DNA from: an uncultured Bacilli bacterium | GTDB taxonomy: Bacteria; Bacillota_I; Bacilli_A; RFN20; CAG-826 | NCBI GenBank assembly: GCA_944358895.1 | Contig: CALVSB010000014.1 | Location: 1 to 35,397 of the forward strand | DNA: 35,397 bases | Reading direction: 5' to 3' | Shown: in pieces, positions 8,337 to 17,179 of the stretch | Position numbering within the stretch: position 1 is the stretch's first letter | Layout of the letters: each line of letters opens with the position of its first letter | Translations under genes and position numbers: made by a program | Notes under the pieces: generated by a model | Database searches by the model: none | Told to the model about the DNA's origin: nothing | What the model saw: only the letters and a program-made list of their open reading frames with translations

Positions 8337-9596
8337 TCACTTGCGAACGCTTTGGACCTCGCGCTCGTAGCGCTTGAGTTCCTTTTCCATCTCGAGGCCG
8401 CTCTTGATGCCTTTGCTCTCGAGAAGGTAGTTCCAGACGGCGTTGAACGGGAGGTTGTTCTCCTCTTCCATGAGGAGGAGGCGCTGGCTCTTGTCTTCTT
8501 CGAGCTCGGCTTTCTGGAGCATCGCCGTCGGCTCGAGGAGGCTCTTCAAGATGGCCTTGGCCGTGGCCCGAAGGCCGATGACCCAGCCATAGACGCGGGA
8601 GATCGAGGCATCGAAGAAGTCGAGGCCGATGGCGACCTTGCCGTAGTAGTCGCCCCGCTTCAGCTCGTTCATCATGCCCTGGAGGCCGTCGTCCTCGATG
8701 ACGACGTGGTCGCTGTCCCAGTGGATGCCGCGGCTCACGTGGAGCATCATCCCGTTGACGAAGGGATAGATGGCGCTGATCTTGTCGGCCACGTCCTCGG
8801 TCGGACGGAAGTGGCCGGTGTCGAGGGTGACGCCGAGGTTGTTCTTCGCGGCATAGGCGATGTAGAAGTCGTGGCTGCCGACGACGAAGGCCTCGGTCGA
8901 GATGCCGAACCACTTGCCTTCGAGGACGTCGCAGGCGTATTTGCTCTCCTCTTCGGTGTACTTATGGGCGAACATCTGGTCGAGGGCGTCCTTGAGGAGT
9001 TCCCGGTAGTACTTGCGGTTGGCCGGGATGTCCTTCGTGCCGTCGGGGAACCAGAAGTTGTTGTAGCACTTGTCGTTGAGTTCCCTACCGATGGCGACCG
9101 AGATCTTCCGGCTGTCGATGCCGGCCTTGATCCAGTAGTCGCGGACTTCCTTGTTGAAGGAACAGACGCTATTGCCCTTGTCCATCATCGGGTGGGTGAA
9201 GAACGAGGTGTTAAAGTCGAGCTTGTAGCCGTTCTTCTTCGCCCAATCGATCCATTCCCGGAAGTCCTCAACGTTGAGGTCATTCCGCGGATGGCCGTGC
9301 TCGGCGTACATCGAGTGGAGATTGACCCGGTGGGTAAGCGGCGAGAGGGAGAAGGCTTCCTCGATGTCTTCCCGGAGTTCGTCCCCATTCCTTGCGGCAT
9401 AGGGATAGCCGCCGGTGACTACGTTTTCGCTGGCGACCGGGCCGAGGTTCTCGAAGCCCTTCACGTCGTCGCCGGCCCAGCACTGAAGGCTGACCTGGAT
9501 CGTCTTGAATTTCTCGAGGGCCGCCTCGACGTCGACGCCGTATTCGGCGTAGACCTTCTTGGCCTCCTCGTAAGCGCGTTTCGTCTTTTCGTTCAT
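8337..9596 (-). CDS. rhaA: L-rhamnose isomerase
   Basis: Interconverts L-rhamnose and L-rhamnulose, using a divalent metal pair, usually Mn. At 419 residues it has the family length. Characteristic stretches include the LQCWAGDDVKGFE segment, HSMYAEHG, FNTSFFTHP, the metal-site region VTLDTGHFRPTE, and the WDSDHVV/GLDFFDASISR region. The gene has a strong AAAAGGAGG ribosome-binding site. It follows the GH78 rhamnosidase gene, so sugar release and catabolism are directly coupled. No rhamnose mutarotase (rhaM) is encoded in the window. Confidence 0.97.
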   Translation of the reverse strand: MNEKTKRAYEEAKKVYAEYGVDVEAALEKFKTIQVSLQCWAGDDVKGFENLGPVASENVVTGGYPYAARNGDELREDIEEAFSLSPLTHRVNLHSMYAEHGHPRNDLNVEDFREWIDWAKKNGYKLDFNTSFFTHPMMDKGNSVCSFNKEVRDYWIKAGIDSRKISVAIGRELNDKCYNNFWFPDGTKDIPANRKYYRELLKDALDQMFAHKYTEEESKYACDVLEGKWFGISTEAFVVGSHDFYIAYAAKNNLGVTLDTGHFRPTEDVADKISAIYPFVNGMMLHVSRGIHWDSDHVVIEDDGLQGMMNELKRGDYYGKVAIGLDFFDASISRVYGWVIGLRATAKAILKSLLEPTAMLQKAELEEDKSQRLLLMEEENNLPFNAVWNYLLESKGIKSGLEMEKELKRYEREVQSVRK

Positions 9597-9626
9597 GTCT
9601 TTTTCCTCCTTTTCCCTTGCGGGGTT

Positions 9627-12074
9627 CTATTTAGAAACATGGAACGCCAGTTCATGGTGGCCGGCCCCGAGCTGCTTCCCGAGGGAAGGCACGTCGAGGA
9701 CAAGCCCGTAAGGAACGTCGATCTCGTAGGATCTACTTCCGTCTTCGACCCCCTTCGAGGAAACCTCGATGGTTCCCTTCCGGGTCTTGTAGGAGACGCG
9801 GAAGGGGATGTTCTCTTGGAGAGGGGCCGGGTCGAAGAGCCCCTTTCCTTCCTCGATGTCGGTGATTTCGATCCCGGCCAGGAAGCGGTAGAAGAGCGCA
9901 TCGTAACAAGCGAACATCGGGTGGTCGAAGGAGTTCATGGTGGCCAGCACCGCTTTCTCCCAACGTTCCCAGACGCTCGTCGCGCCGTTAGCCAGCATGT
10001 AGCCCCAGCCGGGGTACTCCGGGTTCCGCAAGATGGCAAAGGCCAAATCGATATCCCCGTGCCGACAGAGCTCATAGAAGGCAAAGCGGTAGCCTTGGTT
10101 CCCGCAGTTGAGATGAGTCCCATCCAAAGCGATGAGATCCTTCATGTGGGAATAGGCAGCCTCTCTTTCTTCTTCCTCGTAGAGGCCGAGTTCGAGGGCC
10201 ATGGCCGTCTCGGTGACCGAGCCGTTCCCGAAGAGACCATCCTTGAGATAGGCCTTCCTTTGAAGCGGCTTCAACTTCCTTAGAAGCGAGGAATAATGGG
10301 AATTGTCTTTCTTATGGCCGAGTTTTGCGGCGATTTTCGCGATAAGGTCCACATGCCAGTAGAGGAAGAAGCTCGAGACGACTTCCGGCTGGGCTTGCTT
10401 GGAAGGCAGGCCTTCGGGCCGAACCCAATCGGCGTAGTAGTAATAATCCATGCAGCCATCGTGGCTCCTGGCGAGCAGCGCCTCGACCCAGGCCTTGAGC
10501 GAGGGATAGACTGCCTCGGCTTTTTCCTTCTCCCCATAGAGGTGGATCAGCTTGTCGGCGAGAAGGAGGAAGGAAGCGGTCGTCGTATCGGCCGGCTGAC
10601 CCCCGGTGAAATAGGGAGCCGTGTCGGCGATTTCGCCTTTCGCGTTGGCCGTGTCGGCGATATCGACCGCTACCTTGTAACAATACGGAGAAGCATCGAA
10701 GTCATATGGGAGATACTGGATGCGACTCGTCAGGTCGTTCAGCCAGCCGAAACGCTCGTCCCGCTGCGGGCAGTCGCTCAGGACGCCCTGCTCGTTATTG
10801 GTTTCGGTCCGGACGGCCAGTTCGTGAAGGCGGGACAACTTTTCCTCGCCGATCTCGACTTCCCCTGCCTTCTTAAGATCGGTATGGACCTCGACGGCAT
10901 AGGAAGGAAGGATCTCGGCTTCGCCTTCGATCGTCACCTCGACATAGCGGAAGCCGTGGAACGTGAAGTGCGGATAGAGCGTTTCTTCGCCGCTCCCGGA
11001 CAGGAAGTAGACATCTTCCTGGGCAGCATTCCGAAGGTTGGTCTGGTCGATGTCTTGGCCTTCGGTGATGGCCTCGGCGTGGCGGAGAACGATCTTGCTC
11101 CCCCGCTCACCCTTGGCCCTCAGGACGACATGGCCGGCGATATTGGCGCCGACGTCGTAGACCTTCCTCTTTCCTTCGTCCTTAAGGAGGACGAGGGGAT
11201 GCCTTCCAAACGCCTTGATCGGCGGAAGGGGATCCGGCAGAAGATGCCCCGAAGGCCCATAGGCGTAGATGGATGAGAACCATCCTTTATGGAAGCCCGG
11301 CTCGACTTCCTGTCTCGCGAAGTCGCCCGGCTGCCCAAGCCGGTAATCGATCGTCTCGCCGCCATAGATGGAGCTTTCCCTGATGGGAGAGGAAGCGAAC
11401 CACCAATCGCCGTTGCAGGTCGAATAGATTTCTTCTTTCTTGCCGTCCTTGTAACGGAGATCGATGAGGACGTTCATGACCTTGGAGCCAAGCCAGCCGT
11501 CCGCGAGGACGACCCCGAAGACGTCGCCCTTGCCATTGAGGCAAGGAGCTAGGTCATAGGCTTCGTAATAGACGCGCTTCCGGTAGTCGCTTTGGCTTGG
11601 GGCGAGGAGGGCATCCCCCACCTTGTCCCCGTTGACGTAGACCTCGTGCATCCCGACCCCCGCCACGTAAGCGATAGCCCGGGCGAGGTTTCCCTTATCG
11701 AAAGCAGGAAGCCGCCGCCGGATGCTGAGGGGGCCGTTCCCCAGAAGGGAGCAGCCGATATAGCCGCCGCGGAAGTCGCTTTCCTTCGGAGACGTGACGA
11801 AGGAAAGGGATTTCTCGTCGGTCGAACCCGAGGATCCTTCGACATGAAGGACAGCCCGGTATTCCTCCCGGGAGCGGAGGGAAGGCCCCCGGAAGGGGAC
11901 CCTCCCACCGTAATTCCGGGATTCGAGTACCAATGGTTCCTTGAGGCCCGCTCCCACGATGGAGACCGTGAGGAAAGCAAGGGCTTCGTCGCCGTCGAGG
12001 CGATAGGCGAAGCTCGGCTTTCTATTGGCCGCGAGGGAGTTCCCCTCGACGCTGAAGCTGACGATCTTAATCAT
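9627..12074 (-). CDS. Alpha-L-rhamnosidase, GH78, cytoplasmic
   Basis: Inverting glycosidase that removes terminal alpha-L-rhamnose. The 815 residues contain the usual GH78 order: N-terminal beta-sandwich domains (about 1-400, including the VYVNGDKVGDALLAPSQSDY segment), an (alpha/alpha)6 barrel (about 410-745) and a C-terminal beta domain. The catalytic signature DCPQRDER (434-441) carries the general-acid glutamate (E440), and the base glutamate is expected in SVWERW (E703); NSFDH (714-718) is also conserved. There is no signal peptide, so it acts inside the cell on imported oligosaccharides or glycosides, as its place directly before rhaA suggests. A GAAAGG sequence serves as ribosome-binding site. 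Confidence 0.93.
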   Translation of the reverse strand: MIKIVSFSVEGNSLAANRKPSFAYRLDGDEALAFLTVSIVGAGLKEPLVLESRNYGGRVPFRGPSLRSREEYRAVLHVEGSSGSTDEKSLSFVTSPKESDFRGGYIGCSLLGNGPLSIRRRLPAFDKGNLARAIAYVAGVGMHEVYVNGDKVGDALLAPSQSDYRKRVYYEAYDLAPCLNGKGDVFGVVLADGWLGSKVMNVLIDLRYKDGKKEEIYSTCNGDWWFASSPIRESSIYGGETIDYRLGQPGDFARQEVEPGFHKGWFSSIYAYGPSGHLLPDPLPPIKAFGRHPLVLLKDEGKRKVYDVGANIAGHVVLRAKGERGSKIVLRHAEAITEGQDIDQTNLRNAAQEDVYFLSGSGEETLYPHFTFHGFRYVEVTIEGEAEILPSYAVEVHTDLKKAGEVEIGEEKLSRLHELAVRTETNNEQGVLSDCPQRDERFGWLNDLTSRIQYLPYDFDASPYCYKVAVDIADTANAKGEIADTAPYFTGGQPADTTTASFLLLADKLIHLYGEKEKAEAVYPSLKAWVEALLARSHDGCMDYYYYADWVRPEGLPSKQAQPEVVSSFFLYWHVDLIAKIAAKLGHKKDNSHYSSLLRKLKPLQRKAYLKDGLFGNGSVTETAMALELGLYEEEEREAAYSHMKDLIALDGTHLNCGNQGYRFAFYELCRHGDIDLAFAILRNPEYPGWGYMLANGATSVWERWEKAVLATMNSFDHPMFACYDALFYRFLAGIEITDIEEGKGLFDPAPLQENIPFRVSYKTRKGTIEVSSKGVEDGSRSYEIDVPYGLVLDVPSLGKQLGAGHHELAFHVSK

Positions 12075-12103
12075 GGGTTATTGGACCTTTCGGTTAAACG
12101 CGA

Positions 12104-15100
12104 TTAGTGCTTTTTGCGGAGCCAGATGACGAGCCAGACGATGCCGCCAATGACAACGACGCCGCCGATGCAGCCGCCGACGATGCCGCCGATGGCCGCC
12201 GGAGTAAGGCCGCCGCCCTCACCAGTTTCGCCGGTCGGGGTGCTGCCAGTCGGATTGCTATCGCTCGGGGTGCTCGTTTCGCCGCCGGGGTTCTCGCCAT
12301 CCTCAACGACCTTAACGTTGATGTTGAGGCGGTATTCCTTCCCGTCGACGGTGATGGAGATGGTGACGATTTGGTCGCCGACCGTGTTCTTGTCGAAGCC
12401 AGAGACGACACGGGCGGTCGAGAAGTCGACCGGGTCGCCGGCCTTGCCGCTGGCATAGACCATGTTGCCTTCGAGCTTGGAGAGGTCGAGGTCGTTGCCT
12501 TTGGTCACGGTAAGCGGATTGTCAGCATCGACGTTGGTAACCGCGACACCGGTGATGGAGTCGTTGACGGTTACTTTGATTTCAACCGTGTAAGAGGTCT
12601 CCTCATCGATCTTGAGGGTGGCCGTAATGGTGCATTCGCCCGGAGCAACGCCGGTGATGATGCCGCTGGCCGAGACGGTCGCGATGTTTTCATCGCTGCT
12701 CACATAGGTGAGTTCGCCGGTCGTAGCATCGGCCGGGACACGGTTGACGTTGGAGAGAACGCGCTGACCGACGTCGATGGTGATTTCGGTTTCCTCGGCC
12801 GTAATGCCAGTGGATTCCTTGTAGAAGCTCCAGGTCTCGCCGTTGAAGCGATAGGTGAGATCGTCGCCGTTGTAGTAGCCTTCGAGGACGACTTCGCCTT
12901 CGACCATCGTTTGGCCGGTGAGCGTGCCGTTGTAGCAGTAGATCGGCATACCCTTCTTGATGGTTAGGGTATCGCCGGCGAGGTAGTACTTGGTGCTGTT
13001 GTAGTTCTCGCCGTCGACGACTTCGGTGCTATCGCCGGTCGGGAGGAAGCTCGGCTCGAGGTAGACCGCGGACTGAAGTTGCCAGACCGTGCGGATGGGA
13101 ACATCAGTGCCATCGGCCCGCTTATAGGAGAGGAAGTCCATCTGGGCGGAATTCGCGCCGTTGGTGATATTCCCGGGGTTGAAGCAGGTCGTCTCGAACT
13201 TGATGTGCATCCAGTAGGTAAAGCCCGAAACGATGTTGACGCCGCTGATCTGCTCGTCAATGAGGGCCCGGACGTCGATCGGAAGCTTGCAGGTGTAGGC
13301 GGCTTCCTTGTAGGTGACATTGACCGTGGTCTCGGTCATGCCGGCCGTATCATGGGCAAAGGTGTTGTCGACCGTGTAGGTGAAGCCCGTCGAAGGAAGC
13401 GGATTAGACTTGGTCCCGTCTTCATATACGAGAATGAAGTTGCTGATCGTCGGTTCCCATTCGGTGAGGTCCTGTCCGACATAGACACGGTGGGTGTAGG
13501 CGTTATTGGCCGTTTCCACGCCAGTGACGGTCTTGGCCGGGATGACGGTGAATTCGTAGTTCTTAGAGAGGTCACCGATGGTGGCAGTAACGGTAGCCGT
13601 GCCTTCCTTGAGGCCGGTGACGGCACCGGTCTCGGTAACTGCGAGGACCTCCGGTTCGCTGGAAACGAAAGTCGGGCGCTCGCCAGTCGTATCGGGCTCG
13701 AAGCTGTAGGAAGGGGCAAGGGTTTCCCCGACTTGGATGGCCGTGTAGTCCCAAATGACATCGAAATCCGTGATGCCGCCGACAGACTCGACGAACTGGG
13801 TTCCATTGTAGAAGAGGTGAACGTCTTCCTTCAAAACGGCAATCGGTTCGAAATCGGCCTGGTTTCCAAGGTTGGCATTGGTCCAGCTATAAAGGCCGGC
13901 CTTGAGGGTGACGACGTCTCCAGCAACCCAACCGGCCTTGTCGACCAAGCCGAAGGAAAGGTTGCTCGAGAGCATCGTAATGTCCTTGATCTCGACCGTT
14001 CCGTCATTAACCTCAATGAAGCGTTCGGCATTGGCAGTCGCCTCGGGCGAGAAAGCGCCGTTGGTCGTCGTCGGGTTGTCGACGATCTGAACCATGAAGT
14101 TCCGGCCATAGGCACCGGCGGTAGCGAGGCCGCCGGTTATCGGGCGGACAAAGTCCATCGCGGTTTCCATTTCCTTGACGACGAGGTCGAAGGTGTCGGT
14201 AAAGCCGTCGATCGTGACCGTGATTTTCTTTGTTCCGACTTTGTCGGTGTTATAAGTCTCGATGGCATCAGCCGGGACAGCGACAGGGGCGCCTTTGCTT
14301 CCGTCTTCGAAGACCGGGGCATACTTGAGTTCCGAGATATCGGCCGTCAGGTACTGGTAGGCTTCGACGCTCTCCAGATTGAGTTCGATTCCCGTTTGGG
14401 CAACGTCCCCGGCGGTCACATTCACGGTGATCGTATCGGTCTTGAGACCGGAATAGGCCGTGACGGTCACCGTGCCAATCGCGCTGCCGGTAAGCATCCC
14501 ATCGGCGCTGACCGAAGCTCCGGTTCCATCAACTTTGTAAGCGACTATCGGGTCGTCGTCTTCAGTGACGATGTTGATCAAAGCGGAAAGATCGAGCTCG
14601 GATCCGATGGTTACCTCTGTCGTGTCGGAAGTGAATTCAAAGGTCGTGGGCGCCACGAAGGGTTCCCAATCACCAACCTCGCCGTTCGCGAGTTTGCAGA
14701 TCCACATCTGTTCGGCGAAGTGGTAAGTATCGCCGGTCTTCGAGGCCGTGACCGTGAAGCCTTCGGGAATCGAGAAGATGTTGCCATAGCGATTGATATC
14801 GTTATAAGAGGTGAAGAGAAGCCCGTCGGCTGGGAACCACGATTTCATTTCCGTGGCCGTGCCATAGAGATCGTACATGAGGGCGGTGCCGCCTCCGGGA
14901 GTCGCGCTGGTGCCTTCATACCAGTTGCCGGTCCAGTTGCCGCTAAGGCCATCCGGGGTAAACTTCAGGCCAACGACGCCATACTTACCGCCCCAAACTT
15001 TTTGGTTTACGACTTGGACGCTGGGGACGTCAACGTCGGCTGCTTCGACGGTCATGGCCGGCTTCAAGGTAACGCTTGCGACTCCGATACCGAGCATGGC

Positions 15101-15139
15101 CGCCACTCCTAGCAGCAGGAGTTGTTTCTTAGCTTTCAT
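12104..15139 (-). CDS. Large Ig-repeat surface protein with three tripartite modules and a C-terminal membrane anchor
   Basis: 1011 residues: signal peptide (1-34, AEA-A type), extracellular part, Pro/Thr/Gly-rich linker (947-978), a transmembrane helix (979-1006) and a short RKKH tail. There is no LPxTG motif, so it is held by the helix. The exterior appears to be three copies of one plan: a ligand-domain-like stretch (about 36-163, 330-455, 626-776), a Big_2-type Ig domain (164-243, 456-534, 777-860, with the repeated pattern YVSSDENIATVSASGIITG) and a second Ig-like domain with a VYEDGTKSNP-like element (244-323, 537-622, 861-946). It lies inside the rhamnoside operon between the glycosidase-like lipoproteins and GH78. 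Binding of the substrate polymer or of a surface is inferred; no enzymatic motif is seen. Confidence 0.75.
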   Translation of the reverse strand: MKAKKQLLLLGVAAMLGIGVASVTLKPAMTVEAADVDVPSVQVVNQKVWGGKYGVVGLKFTPDGLSGNWTGNWYEGTSATPGGGTALMYDLYGTATEMKSWFPADGLLFTSYNDINRYGNIFSIPEGFTVTASKTGDTYHFAEQMWICKLANGEVGDWEPFVAPTTFEFTSDTTEVTIGSELDLSALINIVTEDDDPIVAYKVDGTGASVSADGMLTGSAIGTVTVTAYSGLKTDTITVNVTAGDVAQTGIELNLESVEAYQYLTADISELKYAPVFEDGSKGAPVAVPADAIETYNTDKVGTKKITVTIDGFTDTFDLVVKEMETAMDFVRPITGGLATAGAYGRNFMVQIVDNPTTTNGAFSPEATANAERFIEVNDGTVEIKDITMLSSNLSFGLVDKAGWVAGDVVTLKAGLYSWTNANLGNQADFEPIAVLKEDVHLFYNGTQFVESVGGITDFDVIWDYTAIQVGETLAPSYSFEPDTTGERPTFVSSEPEVLAVTETGAVTGLKEGTATVTATIGDLSKNYEFTVIPAKTVTGVETANNAYTHRVYVGQDLTEWEPTISNFILVYEDGTKSNPLPSTGFTYTVDNTFAHDTAGMTETTVNVTYKEAAYTCKLPIDVRALIDEQISGVNIVSGFTYWMHIKFETTCFNPGNITNGANSAQMDFLSYKRADGTDVPIRTVWQLQSAVYLEPSFLPTGDSTEVVDGENYNSTKYYLAGDTLTIKKGMPIYCYNGTLTGQTMVEGEVVLEGYYNGDDLTYRFNGETWSFYKESTGITAEETEITIDVGQRVLSNVNRVPADATTGELTYVSSDENIATVSASGIITGVAPGECTITATLKIDEETSYTVEIKVTVNDSITGVAVTNVDADNPLTVTKGNDLDLSKLEGNMVYASGKAGDPVDFSTARVVSGFDKNTVGDQIVTISITVDGKEYRLNINVKVVEDGENPGGETSTPSDSNPTGSTPTGETGEGGGLTPAAIGGIVGGCIGGVVVIGGIVWLVIWLRKKH

Positions 15140-15217
15140 TTCAGTTCCTTTCTTTGACTGTTTGCTTAGAGAATGGTCGACGAGATTGTTATTGTTTAGG
15201 CTGGTTCCTCCTTTCCT

Positions 15218-17179
15218 CTAGTAGCGGTAGCCAAGCCGTCCGATCGGCATGGAATCCCCGCTGGCGTAGTAACTCATGGGGTCGTCGGGGTCCGTGACGT
15301 TGTCAAAGACCTTGAAGACGAAGGTCGGCCGCTTAGTAGCAAAGCCGATATCAGACAAAGGGATGGCGATTTGCAGGACATTTCCCTGCTCGACGTAGCG
15401 GGAAGAGATGGAGACGCGCTCCCAGGAACCGTTGACGTAGCGGTCGACGGAAGCCATGCCGCCGAGTTTGGTGTTCCCGATGCGGTAGGAGAAGGAGGAG
15501 AGGAAGCCGCTGCCTTCCGCCCCGTCCCCGAGGAGGATGGTGAGTTCGTCGCCCATTTCGCTTGGAACGATGTCCTCGGCACATTCGATGCGGAAATAGA
15601 GGTAGGAAGAGTCGTTGGTTACGCGGGCCGAGACGATGTCATTCCGTCCGCTGTCGTCGAAGTAGTTGAGGGTGTGCCAGCTCCCGGCAAAGTCACGGGT
15701 CTCGGCGTCGTTGGCCGGGTCGGCATAGACCTGGTCGATTCCCTCCCACTGCCCTAGGTCGAAATCCTTGATGTCGATTGTCTTGAGAGCGTGGGCGTAA
15801 TCGACGTATTCGTTTGTCTTGTAGGCGCGGACATTTTGGACAAGCTGGAGGTAATAGTTGTCGCCATATCCGCCCTTCATCATCTCGAGGTCGCGGGAGT
15901 ATTCCTTGTTGAAGGTATCGACCATGTACATCCCTGGGGTCGGGTTGGCATAGCCAACCTCGGCGTGGTCCCAGTTCTTGATGGCGATCCATTCGTTCCA
16001 GCCGGTGACGAAGACATCGGTGACGTTGTTTTCGGGGTCGAGGGCCGTGTCGAACATCTTCTGGAAGGCCAGTCCTTCCCGGTAATCGCCCTCGACCTCG
16101 TCGGTTTCCGGGTTGTAGCCGCGATGGGATTCCTTTCCCTTGAGGGAGAAGCAAATCATCTCGTGGTTGTGCTGGGCGACCGGGACGGCGATGTGGCCGT
16201 TATGGATCTTCTGGGGATAGCCATAGGTCATGCCGGAAGCCGGGTTGCGGCTCCAGCTCATCCACGGCTGGCCGTTTTCGTTGTAGGCGCCGTTCGGCCA
16301 TTGGCTTTCGAGGACGTCGAAGTACGCGCACATCTCGTCGGAAACGTACGAGGGGTTGTATTCCGGGAAATAGGTCTGGTCGCTCGCCCCACCATTGGCA
16401 TGGGTAATCCCAACAATGCGCGGCTTGCCCGTCGGGGCCCACCAGACGCTTTCCCATTCGGGGTGATCACGGTAATAGGTCGCATAAATCATGCTGACTG
16501 TCGAGCCGGAAGAGGAATTCGTGTAGAACATCACTTTCGGCACGGCGATGCCCTGCTCTTGCATGTCTTTGATGCAGTTCAGGAGGGTCGGAACGACATC
16601 TTGGTAAATGACGGTATTGGTCGCATCGAGGCAAAGGTAATCGATCCCAGCCAAGGCGAAGAGTTCAATATGCTTCCTGATGACCCAGGGATCGGCCGAG
16701 TTGTAATAGCCGTAAAGCGGCTCGGCAAAGAAGTGGTACTTGCCCATCGGGGATAGGGGGTCGATGGCCGAAGTATTGCCATAGAGAGCTGCCCTTCCCT
16801 GCTCGGTTTCCTCAAGCTTGGAGACGTCGTAAATGCCATCGGAATCGAAGTTGTGCTGGCCGAGCCAGACAAAGTAGAAGAGCCCGACATGGTGCTCGCC
16901 ATCCTTGAAGGCATCGGCCGGGAGGATTTTCCGCCCCAAAGCATCGACGCCCTCGAGGCGGAGTTCAGAATAGGTGAACGGGTCGAGGCCGCGCTCGTCG
17001 CGGGGATAGCCGCTTTCGTAATGGAGTTCTTCTTTCATGGGCATTGATGTTTCGCTCGAAGAGATAGTCGGCAGGGTCGAAGTTCCCTCGGAGGAGGAAT
17101 CGGTGACGATGGTCTGGGTGCAGGAGGCGAGGCAAAGAACCGAGAGGAAAGCGAGGCCGTGCCTAATTCCCGTATTCAT
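15218..17179 (-). CDS. Glycosidase-like lipoprotein (GH71/GH99-like barrel) with C-terminal CBM9-like domain, copy 1
   Basis: 653 residues with lipobox LASC (Cys20) and a Ser/Thr linker, so anchored outside the cell. A TIM-barrel-like region (about 95-445) shows GLFYFVW, FAEPLYGYY, YLCLDATN (Asp185) and VTGWNEW (393-397), a pattern resembling GH71/GH99-like and WbsX-like proteins. I cannot place it in a numbered family. The last 150 residues form a beta-sandwich resembling CBM9/DOMON-type carbohydrate binding (DIVSARVTNDSSYLYFRIE). It is a paralogue of the gene at 17163-19019 and overlaps it by 17 bases, with GGGAGG before its ATG. The likely role is cleaving or binding the polysaccharide handled by this locus; the reaction is unknown. 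Confidence 0.7.
   Translation of the reverse strand: MNTGIRHGLAFLSVLCLASCTQTIVTDSSSEGTSTLPTISSSETSMPMKEELHYESGYPRDERGLDPFTYSELRLEGVDALGRKILPADAFKDGEHHVGLFYFVWLGQHNFDSDGIYDVSKLEETEQGRAALYGNTSAIDPLSPMGKYHFFAEPLYGYYNSADPWVIRKHIELFALAGIDYLCLDATNTVIYQDVVPTLLNCIKDMQEQGIAVPKVMFYTNSSSGSTVSMIYATYYRDHPEWESVWWAPTGKPRIVGITHANGGASDQTYFPEYNPSYVSDEMCAYFDVLESQWPNGAYNENGQPWMSWSRNPASGMTYGYPQKIHNGHIAVPVAQHNHEMICFSLKGKESHRGYNPETDEVEGDYREGLAFQKMFDTALDPENNVTDVFVTGWNEWIAIKNWDHAEVGYANPTPGMYMVDTFNKEYSRDLEMMKGGYGDNYYLQLVQNVRAYKTNEYVDYAHALKTIDIKDFDLGQWEGIDQVYADPANDAETRDFAGSWHTLNYFDDSGRNDIVSARVTNDSSYLYFRIECAEDIVPSEMGDELTILLGDGAEGSGFLSSFSYRIGNTKLGGMASVDRYVNGSWERVSISSRYVEQGNVLQIAIPLSDIGFATKRPTFVFKVFDNVTDPDDPMSYYASGDSMPIGRLGYRY

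Noticed and set aside
7905..10283. A 792-codon plus-strand open frame, and similar long frames at 113-1783, 2257-3384 and 13079-15112
   Set aside because: They lie antisense to clearly recognised genes (rhaD/rhaA/GH78, proS, the EAL-like gene, the surface protein). Their compositions are skewed mirror images of the real proteins, with no domain, signal or ribosome-binding site. High GC explains them.
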